A stretch of 64,000 nucleotides of DNA from Turritopsis dohrnii. Lineage: Eukaryota > Cnidaria > Hydrozoa > Anthoathecata > Oceaniidae. Both the position numbers and the translations under genes were made by a program. The stretch covers positions 372,001 to 436,000 of the forward strand of contig BQMF02000254.1 of NCBI GenBank assembly GCA_027922465.2, read 5' to 3'. This document shows, in pieces, positions 22,838 to 32,735 of the stretch (its first letter is position 1; every line of letters begins with the position of its first letter). The notes beneath the pieces were generated by a model. The model searched no databases. It was not told the origin of the DNA and saw only the letters and a list, made by a program, of their open reading frames with translations.

Positions 22838-24700
22838 ATGTCGAAGAGAACATTAGTTGTAAACTGGGTTGGAATCAATGGCGCTGCTAAACACAAGAGA
22901 AAGTTGGTATTACGTCCAAACGATAGAAATATTTACATCTGCCCTGTGCAAAATTGCCTACACATTGGTTTTAAAAGCAGTCGAGGTTTACGCAAGCATA
23001 TCGATGTCAAGCATTGTTGGTATTACTATTTTGACGAAGCTCCAGATATCAAAAGGGAAGAAGTCGAGGCACAACAGCCAATCAGAAAGAAAGTATGTAC
23101 GGCACACAAGCCTTCCTTTTCTATTAACGATGGTATTGGAAAGACGTTTTTGAACTGGCTGCGTACACCATGTGGAGGAGGGAAGTCTGAAAAAGAAGCG
23201 AAGCAATGTGCACAAAGATGTATGAAATTTTTAATGGCTAGTTTTGACGACCTCGAATCAGAATCGTGTTTAACCGAAGAATTTGTCGATTGTTGCTTGG
23301 GTACACCCTCCATCATTATGGACTTCCTTAAAATTCTTGAAGAAGATTGGAAACTAAGTTGTTCGGCGTCGTTAAATTACCTAAAATCAATATCAGACAT
23401 ACTGGACTTTCGAAAAGCGAACGGTGTCTCCGACAGCACTTTACGTTGTTTTGCCGTGACCGAAGTTTACATACGACGTGGTAAAGAAAATCTCGGAAAG
23501 AGAAAGAGACTCGAGTATTCTCGGAACCTGGATTTGGAGAGACTCATTGCTCGAAACAGTTGGGCGAGCTTGGAGGAAATGGAAAACGTCATCCCATACC
23601 ACATCAATCGTTTTCGAGACATCCTACAAGAATGCAGAGACCAACGAAACGTGTCGGCATCTCAACTGGCGTTTGCGACGAGATTCATTGCTACGTATTT
23701 ATTTGTTCGTGTTAAGTGCTCCAGACCAATGACCTATCAATACTTAACCATAGAAATGATTGATAAAGCAAAGACAAATGGAGGTTACATCGACCAAAAG
23801 GAATTTAAAACTGCCGAAAGATATCTATTTGACACTGTAATTCTCGATTCCGAAACTATGGAGATTCTCGATTTCTATATCCAGTTAGTGCGACCGAAAC
23901 TAAATCCAAACTGTGACTATTTGCTCGTTACAAACAAGGGGAAACAATACACCGCCTTCTCGTCAGCCATGAGCGTCCTCGTTCACGAGGCTATTGGGAA
24001 ATACATACACCCGACTCGCTATCGGCAAATTGTAGAAACGGCAAGTGTGGAAAGACTCAGCCAATCGGAAAGAGAAATCGTTTCACGTGACCAAAAGCAC
24101 AGTTCGCATGTGGCCAAAGTGGCTTATCAAAAGAGTTTGTCAAGAGACGTTGCTTCACGCAGCAAGCAATGCATGGAGAAACTAATTGGTGATAAACGAA
24201 AGGAAGTGAGTGCAGGCATGATGGACGTTTTAAGATCGATCAACAACACGGCGCGTACATTCGATCAGCAAGTACTCGATCAAGCAGAAACGATAATCTC
24301 ACAGCCTTGCAGTAGTTTATCAGGTCAAGCCGGTGGCGACACTAATGACGACGACGATTTGACAATAACGAGTACTATTCCAGCTAATCCCGAATACTGC
24401 GCCACTACAGATTTGCATGTAGATCGAACACTTGTGCCACTTATAAGTTCTGATGTGAATTTAAAGAGAGAAGTTGTAAATGAACAAACTAAAAGTCGTG
24501 TAAAATTCACGAAGGAGGAAGACCTATATTTATGTAAAGGTATATCAAAATATGGAAAGGGATTTTGGACACTTATACTGAGGGATTCCGAATACTCGTT
24601 TCATCCTTGTCGTAACAAAGACACCCTTAGAATGCGCTCTGAATCTATGGCATATAAACGTAACGCAGAAGAATACTTGAAAAGTATTTCCGTTGTATAA
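22838..24700 (+). CDS. Tyrosine recombinase with C2H2 finger and Myb/SANT-like domain (620 aa)
   Basis: This is a single intact frame of 620 residues. A C2H2 finger lies near the N-terminus (C35, C40, H54, H59). The middle and C-terminal half show the tyrosine recombinase signature: a candidate Arg I at R296 (KCSRPMTYQYL), HPTR box H391-R394, H421 in KHSSHVAKVAYQK, and candidate nucleophile Y430. Residues about 553-610 form a Myb/SANT-like domain (FTKEEDLYLCKGISKYGKGF, then RNKDTLRMRS), similar to TRF-type Myb repeats. An acidic linker (NDDDD) separates the two. The expected role is cutting and rejoining DNA at specific sites to move or resolve the element. Polyadenylation-like AATAAA words follow at about 24750. 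The closest known group is Crypton-type recombinases. The SANT fusion and helicase partner set it apart. Confidence 0.75.
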   Translation: MSKRTLVVNWVGINGAAKHKRKLVLRPNDRNIYICPVQNCLHIGFKSSRGLRKHIDVKHCWYYYFDEAPDIKREEVEAQQPIRKKVCTAHKPSFSINDGIGKTFLNWLRTPCGGGKSEKEAKQCAQRCMKFLMASFDDLESESCLTEEFVDCCLGTPSIIMDFLKILEEDWKLSCSASLNYLKSISDILDFRKANGVSDSTLRCFAVTEVYIRRGKENLGKRKRLEYSRNLDLERLIARNSWASLEEMENVIPYHINRFRDILQECRDQRNVSASQLAFATRFIATYLFVRVKCSRPMTYQYLTIEMIDKAKTNGGYIDQKEFKTAERYLFDTVILDSETMEILDFYIQLVRPKLNPNCDYLLVTNKGKQYTAFSSAMSVLVHEAIGKYIHPTRYRQIVETASVERLSQSEREIVSRDQKHSSHVAKVAYQKSLSRDVASRSKQCMEKLIGDKRKEVSAGMMDVLRSINNTARTFDQQVLDQAETIISQPCSSLSGQAGGDTNDDDDLTITSTIPANPEYCATTDLHVDRTLVPLISSDVNLKREVVNEQTKSRVKFTKEEDLYLCKGISKYGKGFWTLILRDSEYSFHPCRNKDTLRMRSESMAYKRNAEEYLKSISVV

Positions 24701-24861
24701 AGCTCGCTTTTTTTTCTATTTCCATTAACTTGTACACATAAATCTACTTCATAATAAATAAATTGAAAACTTGAGCGACTACTTAGCGACTTCTTACATC
24801 CCTTCTATACAAAATATCCCTATCACATTGTTCAATCTCTAAAGCGACGAAAACGTTATGT

Positions 24862-25331
24862 TTAGCTACTTTGTTGTGCTTCATCGTATTCCACAATGAA
24901 GTTTTCAACCATATCATTCTTTTCTATAACAACTAAGTTACTCCAGCTTTCAGGTTTATCATCACTTGAATACTCAGATTCGTCTTTACTCAAACCTAAA
25001 GAAAAGGCAAAGTTAGAATAAAATCTATAAAGATGTATACATTTGTAAATGCTGACATACCGCTGTCTACTGTGGTTGCATGCGGACTACTCTCACTGTC
25101 AACACCCTCCATTTCGGTGGAGAAAATGCCCTCTTCGTCAGAATAAGGCCATCGGTTTCTGATCCGCCGAATCGGCTCAGGAGGAGTGTCAAATTCACAG
25201 CGCAGTATTTCTTCAATTACATCTTCCTCATCAAAAATCCTTATTGGGCTGTCCAGCCACACCATTAATTGTGAGTCAGTCAGACCATCGACCATGATCA
25301 CAATGTGAGAACTAGTGTAAAATGTCGGCAA
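24862..25331 (-). CDS. Small acidic protein, two exons
   Basis: Exon 1 runs from ATG 25331 (or the downstream ATG at 25295) to 25061 and ends at a GTATGT donor. Exon 2 (24995-24862) follows a TTTAG acceptor in matching phase and ends with TAA. The joined product is about 122-134 residues. It starts MVDGLTDSQLMVWLDSP (from the second ATG), is rich in Glu, Asp and Ser, and contains WSNLVVIEKND, a possible SUMO-interacting type core. It is convergent with the recombinase gene and begins about 25-60 bp from the iteron array, so its promoter may lie in the array. I do not recognise the family. The short length and absence of a known domain limit confidence, but the clean splice junction supports a real gene. 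Confidence 0.6.
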
Positions 25332-25354
25332 ACACTATGTTTTTTTTTCATTTA

Positions 25355-27000
25355 GGTCAGAGCAGATTTCTTGTTACGTGATGTTACCTGCTATCACGCG
25401 TTGTTACATGTTGTTACATTTTCTGGAAAAGGAAATTCAGTTCTTCCTCAGTTTCCCTTTTTCATCTTCAAAAATGAAGATTTCTTGTTACGTGGTGTTA
25501 CCTGTTATCACGCGTTGTTACATGTTGTTACATTTTTTGGAATAGGAAATTCAGGTCTTCCTTAATTTCTTTTTTTCATCTTCAAAATAGAAGATTTCCT
25601 GTTACGTGTTGTTACCTGTTATCACGCGTTGTTACATGTTGTTACATTTTTTGGAAAAAAAGTACAGTCCAATCAATAGTGAAGATGAAAAGGAAACTTC
25701 TGAGACTAGTTCTAATTTTCTTTGTCACCAATATGCAACAACATGTAATAACACGTGATAAGGCGTCACTACGCGTAACTAAAAATCTTCAATAATGAAG
25801 ATGAAAAGGAAACTGTTGAGGTCAGTTCCAATGTTCTTTGTGACCAATATGTAACAACATGTAATAACACGTGATAAGGCGTCACTACGCGTAACTAAAA
25901 ATCTTCAATAATGATGATGAAAAGGAAACTGTTGAGGCCAGTTCCAATTTTCTATGTTTTTGAAAAAAGTAATTCAGTCCTTCCTCGTTTTCCTTTTTTC
26001 ATCTTCAAAGAAGAAGATTTCTTGTTACGTGGTGTTACCTGTTATCACGCGTTGTTACATGTTGTTACGTTTATTGGCAAAGGAAATTCAGTTCTTCCTC
26101 AGTTTCCCTTTTTCATCTTCAAAAAAGAAGATTTCTTGTTACGTGATGTTACCTGCTATCACGCGTTGTTACATGTTGTTACATTTTCTGGAAAAGGAAA
26201 TTCAGTTCTTCCTCAGTTTCCCTTTTTCATCTTCAAAAAAGAAGATTTCTTGTTACGTGATGTTACCTGCTATCACGCGTTGTTACATGTTGTTACATTT
26301 TTTGGAAAAGGAAATTCAGTTCCTCCTCAGTTTCCCCTTTTCATCTTCTAAATAGAAGATTTCTTGTTACGTGGTGTTACCTGTTATCACGCATTGTTAC
26401 ATGTTGTTACATTTTATGGAAAAGGAAAATCAGTTCTTCCTCAGTTTTCCTTTTTCATCTTCTAAATAGAAGATTTTTTGTTACGTGGTGTTACCTGTTA
26501 TCACGCGTTGTTACATGTTGTTACATTTTTGGAAAAATAAGTACAGTCCAATCAATAATGAAGATGAAAAGGAAACTGTTGAGGTCAGTTCCAATGTTCT
26601 TTGTGACCAATATGTAACAACATGTAATAACACGTGATAAGGCGTCACTACGCGTAACTAAAAATCTTCAATAATGAAGATGAAAAGGAAACTGTTGAGG
26701 TCAGTTCCAATGTTCTTTGTGACCAATATGTAACAACATGTAATAACACGTGATAAGGCGTCACTACGCGTAACTAAAAATCATCAATAATGAAGATGAA
26801 AAGGAAACTGTTGAGGCCAGTTCCAATTTTCTTTGTGACCAATATGTAACAACATGTAATAACACGTGATAAGGCGTCACTACGCGTAACTAAAAATCTT
26901 CAATAATGAAGATGAAAAGGAAACTGTTGAGGTCAGTTCCAATTTCCTTTGTCACAATTATGTAATGAAAAGTAACAACACGTGGTAAGGGATGATTAAG
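25355..27000. repeat. Iteron-like array: 8 forward and 5 inverted 114-116 bp units
   Basis: Each forward unit has a core of four GTTAC words around TATCACGCGTTGTTACATGT. Core starts are at 25373, 25487, 25601, 26024, 26138, 26252, 26366 and 26480, with an exact 114-bp period. Inverted units (ending ACTACGCGTAAC) end at 25779, 25895, 26658, 26774 and 26890, with a 116-bp period, and a degenerate sixth lies near 26955. The orientation pattern is three forward, two inverted, five forward, three inverted. Inverted cores carry CACGTGATAAGG. The open frames across the array are a by-product of a period divisible by three. Directly repeated, inversely clustered sites next to a helicase gene suggest a replication origin or recombinase-binding region. 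Confidence 0.85.
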
Positions 27001-27152
27001 GGAAATGAGATTTAACGTGTGTCGGTTGGAAAATGAATATCATGAGTGAAAGGGGGATAATCTTTGTGTAGTATGATTTCTACCATGAAAGCATCATGAA
27101 GTTCCCCTGTATGTGTCACAAAAAGAATCTAAGCTGTTATTGGTTCTTATAT

Positions 27153-30100
27153 TCACTCTTCGTCAATTACAATCACTCCCTCGACGTCAACTGCTGGTTT
27201 AAAGCGCTTGTTCTGCCAGAACTTCACATCGTCTTCATCTTCGCTTGAGGAAACAACAATAGTTTCGTGGAAGGAAACTTGTGGTCGAAATCGCTCAGGA
27301 CATTCTCGTTTGACATGCATCGTATGATTGTTGTCCGATTCGTCACTAGATGACGAGAGTAGTGACATTCGTCTTCTTTTCTTTAAAGTTGGTGTTGTTA
27401 CGATGTCCTCTTGTAAATTTTCTGAATTTCCAAGGCCTGTGTCTTGGGACTGATCTTCTTCACCATCGGTGTCATGCGCTGGAGACCACACACTCAGTTG
27501 GAAATGGTCTCTTTGGAGGTCGTTCATTATCAGCCAAGCATCGTAAACTGAATCGCTTCCTGACCAGTTATTCCGATAACGTATTTTGAACCTTCGAAAG
27601 AAGAAAAAGGACATTAGCATTTTGATGGACTTTGGAGTAGTATATTTCATTGTTTCATATTGCTTGATGTTTCAATTGTACAAATAATTACTTTACCTTT
27701 CGATTTGGTCATCATCAATATCCATCTCGTCCCAATCGCAATGTAGAAGTTCTCGAACCTTTTCTATGTATCGACAATCGTTCGGTGGCAAGTCGGCCTC
27801 AAAAAGATCCGAGTCAATATCCCATCTACTTCGATCATCGGCGTCAGCTTGCAAAAATGCTGCATCAATATCTGTCTGATCTAAAGACGCTATGTCGGTT
27901 GACTTTTCCACATTTTCAACTACCTGACTTGATACAAAATCGTTTTCATCCAGCAAACGGCTGGGATTCCCATCAAAATCGTTGTAAATTGCGCCATCTG
28001 TACATGTTTGCATTCTTAGCAGATCACGGTCGGAACACGTCTGAAATAGTGAAACTTCTTTCAACCGGACGGCACAATAATGAAATACCAACATACAGTT
28101 TCTTCGAAGCCATGCTGAAAGATTTTTAAAAGACATTATTTATTGTTAGTGGCTACGTTTCTTTGGATAAATCAAAGAAGACAACAATACTTACAGGCAA
28201 TACTGCTATCTTTGCGTGGCAAAGTACGTGTTTGAAAAATACGCAATCTTTTTTCTATTGCATTTTGGTCAATTTCGTGACCAAAATTAGGCATAACGTT
28301 GGTTGTTATGAAAAAGCCAGACTTGTAGTTAACTTTCGTCGCTTCGCCATGTTTCTTTGGTATGTGAATGGAGCCGCCTGTTTTAAAAATGTACATAAAC
28401 AGCTGTATAATCAGAAAATACACTATTCTAGAATTTGACATTTAATATCAACTGACCTTGCAAAATTCTCTTAGCATCTTCACAGGAGAGTGAATCTGCA
28501 GTCCATTCATCCATGAACACCAATTCAGTTTCGTTGTTAATCATGTGTGCTGCAAATCGTCCCTCCCTCGTCACTGAAGCAATTCTAGCACTGGGGATAA
28601 TACCTGAAGCGAACATTGCATCGTAGTGAACAAAGTCATTTATTTGAAAAAGAAATTTGAAAGCAACGTTTCACAGATTGCAAGCCATGCTTTAGGTTTA
28701 AAAAAAAACTTGATTTAAAATCAGACCTTCAAAAGGTTTGACCCAGCTTGTTTTTCCACTATCGGCAGGTCCTTCTAGCACCAATTTTGGCTCCTTCATT
28801 GGAAAGCGTTGGTGCAACAGCAGTTGATAGTACTTCTGTAGAAAGTTTACTCTTTCTCTCTTGTCTGGAAAGCTGTTGAAGATTCCTATGTGTATAGTTT
28901 TATTGAAAATATATAAAGCTATCAAATGATATTTACATTTAGTAAGACAAAAACAGAAGTTCATACCTGAAACAAAAGGTAAAGGCAATGGAACTCGGTC
29001 CTCTTTGTAATCGTACTTCACAAACGCCCTTGGTGTCAATCCTGGCTTCAGAGTATCGTGATACACAAACTCTTTCCTGGCAATGTGGAAGCAAGTGCCA
29101 GCCGGCCAAACCTCTATCAAATTGAAATCGATTTCAATTGGCGTTATTAGACGGCAAGCCGGTTTGGACAACAGATTGGTTACAGTGGGTAAGCAGGAAC
29201 TCAGCGCTTCGGCGACTTCGTTATTGCTTAAGGAAAACAATAAAAACTCGTTTACACTTGAACAATAAACGTACGTGTGCTTTGCTTCTGGCACTCTCTT
29301 GTACATCAGGCCATTACATAAAGCATATCCTTTCTTTCCCATAAGTCTCTTCACAACGTCGACAGCCTTGCAGATTTGGTTGGTGGGCCTGTATGAATTC
29401 GTTAATGTTTGACCTGAATAAGAGATTAAATAAAAATATTATTTGTTCAAACTTCGACATTTTCCATTTTCCGTGTCACAAGTTTATGAATGTTATTATC
29501 AAGAACAACTTACAATCATCACCAACACTTTTGTCAATTAGATTGAATAATATTTTGGTAAACTTCATATCTTTTAATGCTTTAAGGAAACGGAATTTTA
29601 CTTCTCGGTCAATAGACGGTTGCAATTGAATTGCAATTGAATTGTGGTGACTGTGGTGACAATTGAATTGTGGTGAGTTGTGGTGACTTCTTTACCAGTA
29701 GAAAAGGATGAAATGTACTGCGGTAGTACAATCCCCTTTTTGAAGGCATCCTTTTTAATGGCATGGTGATACGATTGCTCAGCCAGCCGAATGGCTTCAG
29801 TGCAGTTATGATCTTTCAAAACTTGGAAGAGAGTCTGGGCGTATGCGTCAGCGGTATTGTATGTACCTTTTCCTATAGGTAAGGAGGAAAATCTCTGAGA
29901 ATTATGGAATGAATATAAGAAAATACCAAGAAATAAAACAAACTAACCTCGTACTACAACATTTTTGCATGTTGAGACGTTTAAACCGGCTGTCATTATC
30001 TTTTGCACCAACTGCTCTTCAAAATGTTGTAGACCATACGTGGTCGTATCAACAATACTCCAAATTGAAACCCCTAAAAGATGGGGGTTTTTTTATCAAA

Positions 30101-30494
30101 ATACGAAATTCACCATGTCAGGCATTCTATTAAAAAGCGTATATGTTATACCTGGAATGATCTTTTCTGAATCCTCGTAGCTATCATTTGAGCTATCACT
30201 ACCTGAAAGACACTGATCTTTCCGCTTTTTCTGGTTCCTTCGGAGCTTGCAGGATTTCATGGCGGTCAAACAAGTTATGAAACCCACAACTTCTTCAAAG
30301 GTTTCGAGAATTTTATGAAGCTGTTTCTGTTTCTCCCAAATATTCAGCTCTGCATACTCTAAATCGCTGTCTTCAACTTCCCAAAGAGAACGAAACGCTG
30401 CAACACAATATTTATCAACCACACATGGCACTAAAAAATTCTTCAGCGCAGCCTTCAAAGTCTCATTACGCAATGTTCGCCTTGGCTCTGCCAT
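27153..30494 (-). CDS. Superfamily 3 helicase (nine exons, about 812 aa)
   Basis: The exons are 30494-30152, 30073-29948, 29872-29696, 29413-28967, 28885-28727, 28603-28457, 28377-28195, 28114-27697 and 27591-27153. All have GT-AG borders, and the summed length (2439 nt) keeps one open frame. The helicase core shows Walker A LEGPADSGKTSW (about residues 402-413), Walker B ELVFMDEW (D449, E450), and motif C GFFITTN (N493) followed by an arginine-finger region (AIEKRLRIFQTR). This order is that of SF3 helicases of parvovirus NS1, papillomavirus E1 and Rep-type replicons. The first 360 residues have no recognised nuclease motif. The C-terminal tail is acidic with ETIVVSSSEDEDD and GVIVIDEE, which look like SUMO-interacting motifs. 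No stop or frameshift was found. The likely role is unwinding the element's origin. Confidence 0.75.
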
Positions 30495-30532
30495 TTTCGA
30501 CTTTTGCGAAGTGAACTGAATTTTGTCAACTA

Positions 30533-30780
30533 ACTTATTCGTACTAATTTTCGTGCAGATTTAATTCCGCGCATTGGACATCGATTATTTCGCGCGTATT
30601 AATTTTTGCGCAAGGATTAGTGATACACTTTTTTTGAAAACAAACGTGATGATACAAACAATTTTCGCGCGTATTAATTTCCGCGTACAGCTATTTTCAG
30701 CGAAAATTCGGTACTAAATTTCGCGTGCGAATCGATTATTATTGCGAAAATTAGTACGCGCGAAAATTAGTACGAATAAG
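30533..30780. mobile_element. MITE, about 248 bp, with inverted ends
   Basis: The left end CTTATTCGTACTAATTTTCG is mirrored by CGAAAATTAGTACGAATAAG at the right end. Inside, TTCGCGCGTATTAATTT repeats near 30590 and 30664. There is no coding capacity. It lies just upstream of the helicase start. Confidence 0.7.
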
Positions 30781-30825
30781 GTAAAAAGAAATTTTTTCTG
30801 TTAATAAGAATATAAATTCCATATA

Positions 30826-32623
30826 CAGGGTGGGCCAAAAAAAAGGGAGACCCTCAGCAAACCATTATCGCGTCTTCGTTTTTAAAGATATTTTGAAAAA
30901 AACTTTACTGAGTGATGACCAAAGGATTTTGAAATAATTGAGAATAGTTTTTTTTTCTTAATAACGCTTATAACGTAGAAAATTTACAATAATATGGAAG
31001 AACAGGTAAATTGAAAAATTGAAAACTTTGACGTCAAAACGTTAAAAAAATTGTTCGACGTGTTTTCCCTTAACATCTCTAACTTTCCTGCATCTTTTTC
31101 GAAATTGTGAAATGACGCTATTGATTTCACTCTGAGGAAACTCTTTCCACGCTTTTCGCAATGCCTTTTTCAATGAGTTGATGTCTGTAATATCTCTTTT
31201 ATAAACTTTTCGCACAAGACTTTCCCATATTCCATAATCTACTGGGTTTAAATCGGGGCTATTGGGCGGCCACATTTCAGGGGGTATATAATCAGGCATC
31301 TTCTTCTCTATGTACGTGATTGTTTCCTTGGCAGTGTGGGCTCTAGCTCCGTCTTGTTGGAAGATAAAATCTCCGGAGGATATCTTGACCATTTGCGGAA
31401 TCATTTTCGCCAACAACATCTTTCTGTAGTACTCGCCGTTGACTTTTGCCCCAGGGTTAACAAAGAAAATTGACGTTTTTCCAAGTTGCGAAATTCCAAC
31501 AGAAACCATTATCTTTTTTGGAAAAGTGTTTCTTGTTGTATACAAGCGTCCGTCACTTATATCTTGTTTCTTTTCAACTTCCGCATAAACGCGATCATTC
31601 TGCATGTTTCTTGGCGTATCAACGGTAAAAATCTTTTCGTCGGTAAAAAAAGTTTTGGGTAAAGTCTCTTTCGTAATTTTTTTCAGCAGAAGTGGAACGC
31701 GTTTACGTCTCTTTTTTTCATCCAAAGCAGACAGCTTCTGTCCTTTAATTCTTTTATAGGGTGTAAGGTTTAAATTATGCTTTATTATTCTTGGCACAGT
31801 CGAACGACTTATTCCAATTTCACGTTCAATTTCTCGTGGTGTTTTGTGTGTTCCAGGCTGTTCCTCTTGACTTAAAACTAAGTCTTCAATTACACCAATG
31901 TTTTCTTCAGTTCTTACACTGATTGGCCTTCCACTTCCCTTTGATCGTTCAACAGTTCCAGTGTTATCGATTTTCCGTAGTAACTTATCCAGTCCACCAG
32001 CTGTCCAATTTCTTTCAGAAAATTCGTTCAACAATCTCTTTCGCCCGTATCCTTTTTCCAGTCTATAATGTTTGATTAGGATCTTGTCTTCAGTAGAAAA
32101 TGGCATTATAAAAGTCTGTAAAAATGCAAAACATTAAACGCGTGATTTCCTTTGGCAGCAAAGAAATTGATGAGATAAAAACGATTACGATACAAAAACT
32201 GCTCCTTGGTTGCTCAATTTCTTGATTTCTCCTATAAAGTACCTTATAGTTGCGTCTTGAAGTATCAAAGTTGCTGAATCTATTTACTTAACTTGCATGG
32301 TAACAATGATGCTATTGCACTGTGTAATGATGCAATGCAATAACTTCTTTTGCCACACATGGATAAAGAAAGTAAAACTCTGGGGTTTTCGTTTGATTCT
32401 TTTCAGTAAATAATTAACGTAAAATTTTACAATTTTGAAAACCACTTCCGAAAAAGTCTTTTTGTAATTTCTCAAATCTCAAAATATACTCTTTAGCAGA
32501 TCATTATGAATAGAAAGGACGTTTTTCACCTTTTTCTATGGCGAAATGATTTCTTGAAAAGCAGTAATTTTGAGCCCACAGCAGATTGTCAATGAAGGTC
32601 TCCTTTTTTTTTGGCCCACCCTG
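30826..32623 (-). mobile_element. maT-type (DD37D) Tc1/mariner element, complete
   Basis: The element starts CAGGGTGGGCCAAAAAAAA and ends with its reverse complement (...TTGGCCCACCCTG), flanked by TA at 30824-30825 and 32624-32625. It is 1798 bp and holds one intact transposase. Sharp ends and an open frame point to a young, possibly active copy. Confidence 0.9.
31042..32106 (-). CDS. DD37D transposase (maT/ITmD37D type), 354 aa
   Basis: The intact frame covers the whole expected length. The N-terminus has helix-turn-helix segments (KGYGRKRLLNEF and ISRSTVPRII) with the GRP-like KGSGRPISV between them. The catalytic domain shows FFTDEKIF, FIFQQDGARAHTA and NSPDLNPVDYGIW. The second and third Asp are 37 residues apart, which defines the DD37D group. 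The enzyme cuts and pastes the element at TA sites. Start at 32106 is supported by MPFSTEDK preceding the first helix. Confidence 0.9.
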   Translation of the reverse strand: MPFSTEDKILIKHYRLEKGYGRKRLLNEFSERNWTAGGLDKLLRKIDNTGTVERSKGSGRPISVRTEENIGVIEDLVLSQEEQPGTHKTPREIEREIGISRSTVPRIIKHNLNLTPYKRIKGQKLSALDEKKRRKRVPLLLKKITKETLPKTFFTDEKIFTVDTPRNMQNDRVYAEVEKKQDISDGRLYTTRNTFPKKIMVSVGISQLGKTSIFFVNPGAKVNGEYYRKMLLAKMIPQMVKISSGDFIFQQDGARAHTAKETITYIEKKMPDYIPPEMWPPNSPDLNPVDYGIWESLVRKVYKRDITDINSLKKALRKAWKEFPQSEINSVISQFRKRCRKVRDVKGKHVEQFF

Positions 32624-32735
32624 TACATTATAAATACATGGAATATAACCAAAACTTGGGAACACCGGGAATACCGTGGCAAAAACTCAAAATCATGTCA
32701 AGGTAATTTGAGCTAACAAAGAATATTCAATGTAA

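Larger units (their letters stand above)
22375..30530. mobile_element. Candidate replicating element: tyrosine recombinase + SF3 helicase + iteron array
   Basis: Three apparently intact genes and a tandem array form a compact unit inside the RAG1-like shell. They are the tyrosine recombinase (plus, 22838-24700), a small acidic two-exon protein (minus, 24862-25331), the array (25355-27000) and a nine-exon helicase (minus, 27153-30494). The boundaries are inferred from a related motif at each side: GTGAACTGTCAA (22375-22386) and GTGAACTGAATTTTGTCAAC (30511-30530), both in the same direction. No inverted termini were found, which would suit a tyrosine recombinase. No capsid-like gene was recognised. 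The alternative is that the genes are cargo of the surrounding transposon. Confidence 0.55.

Noticed and set aside
25911..26351. Long plus-strand frame of repeated FPFFIFKKEDFLLR units
   Set aside because: It arises from a 114-bp tandem array whose period is divisible by three; frames in two registers are equally open, and the inverted units break it. Not a protein.
25355..27000. CRISPR-like direct repeats
   Set aside because: Units are 114-116 bp, lack unique short spacers, occur in both orientations and lie in intron-bearing animal DNA.
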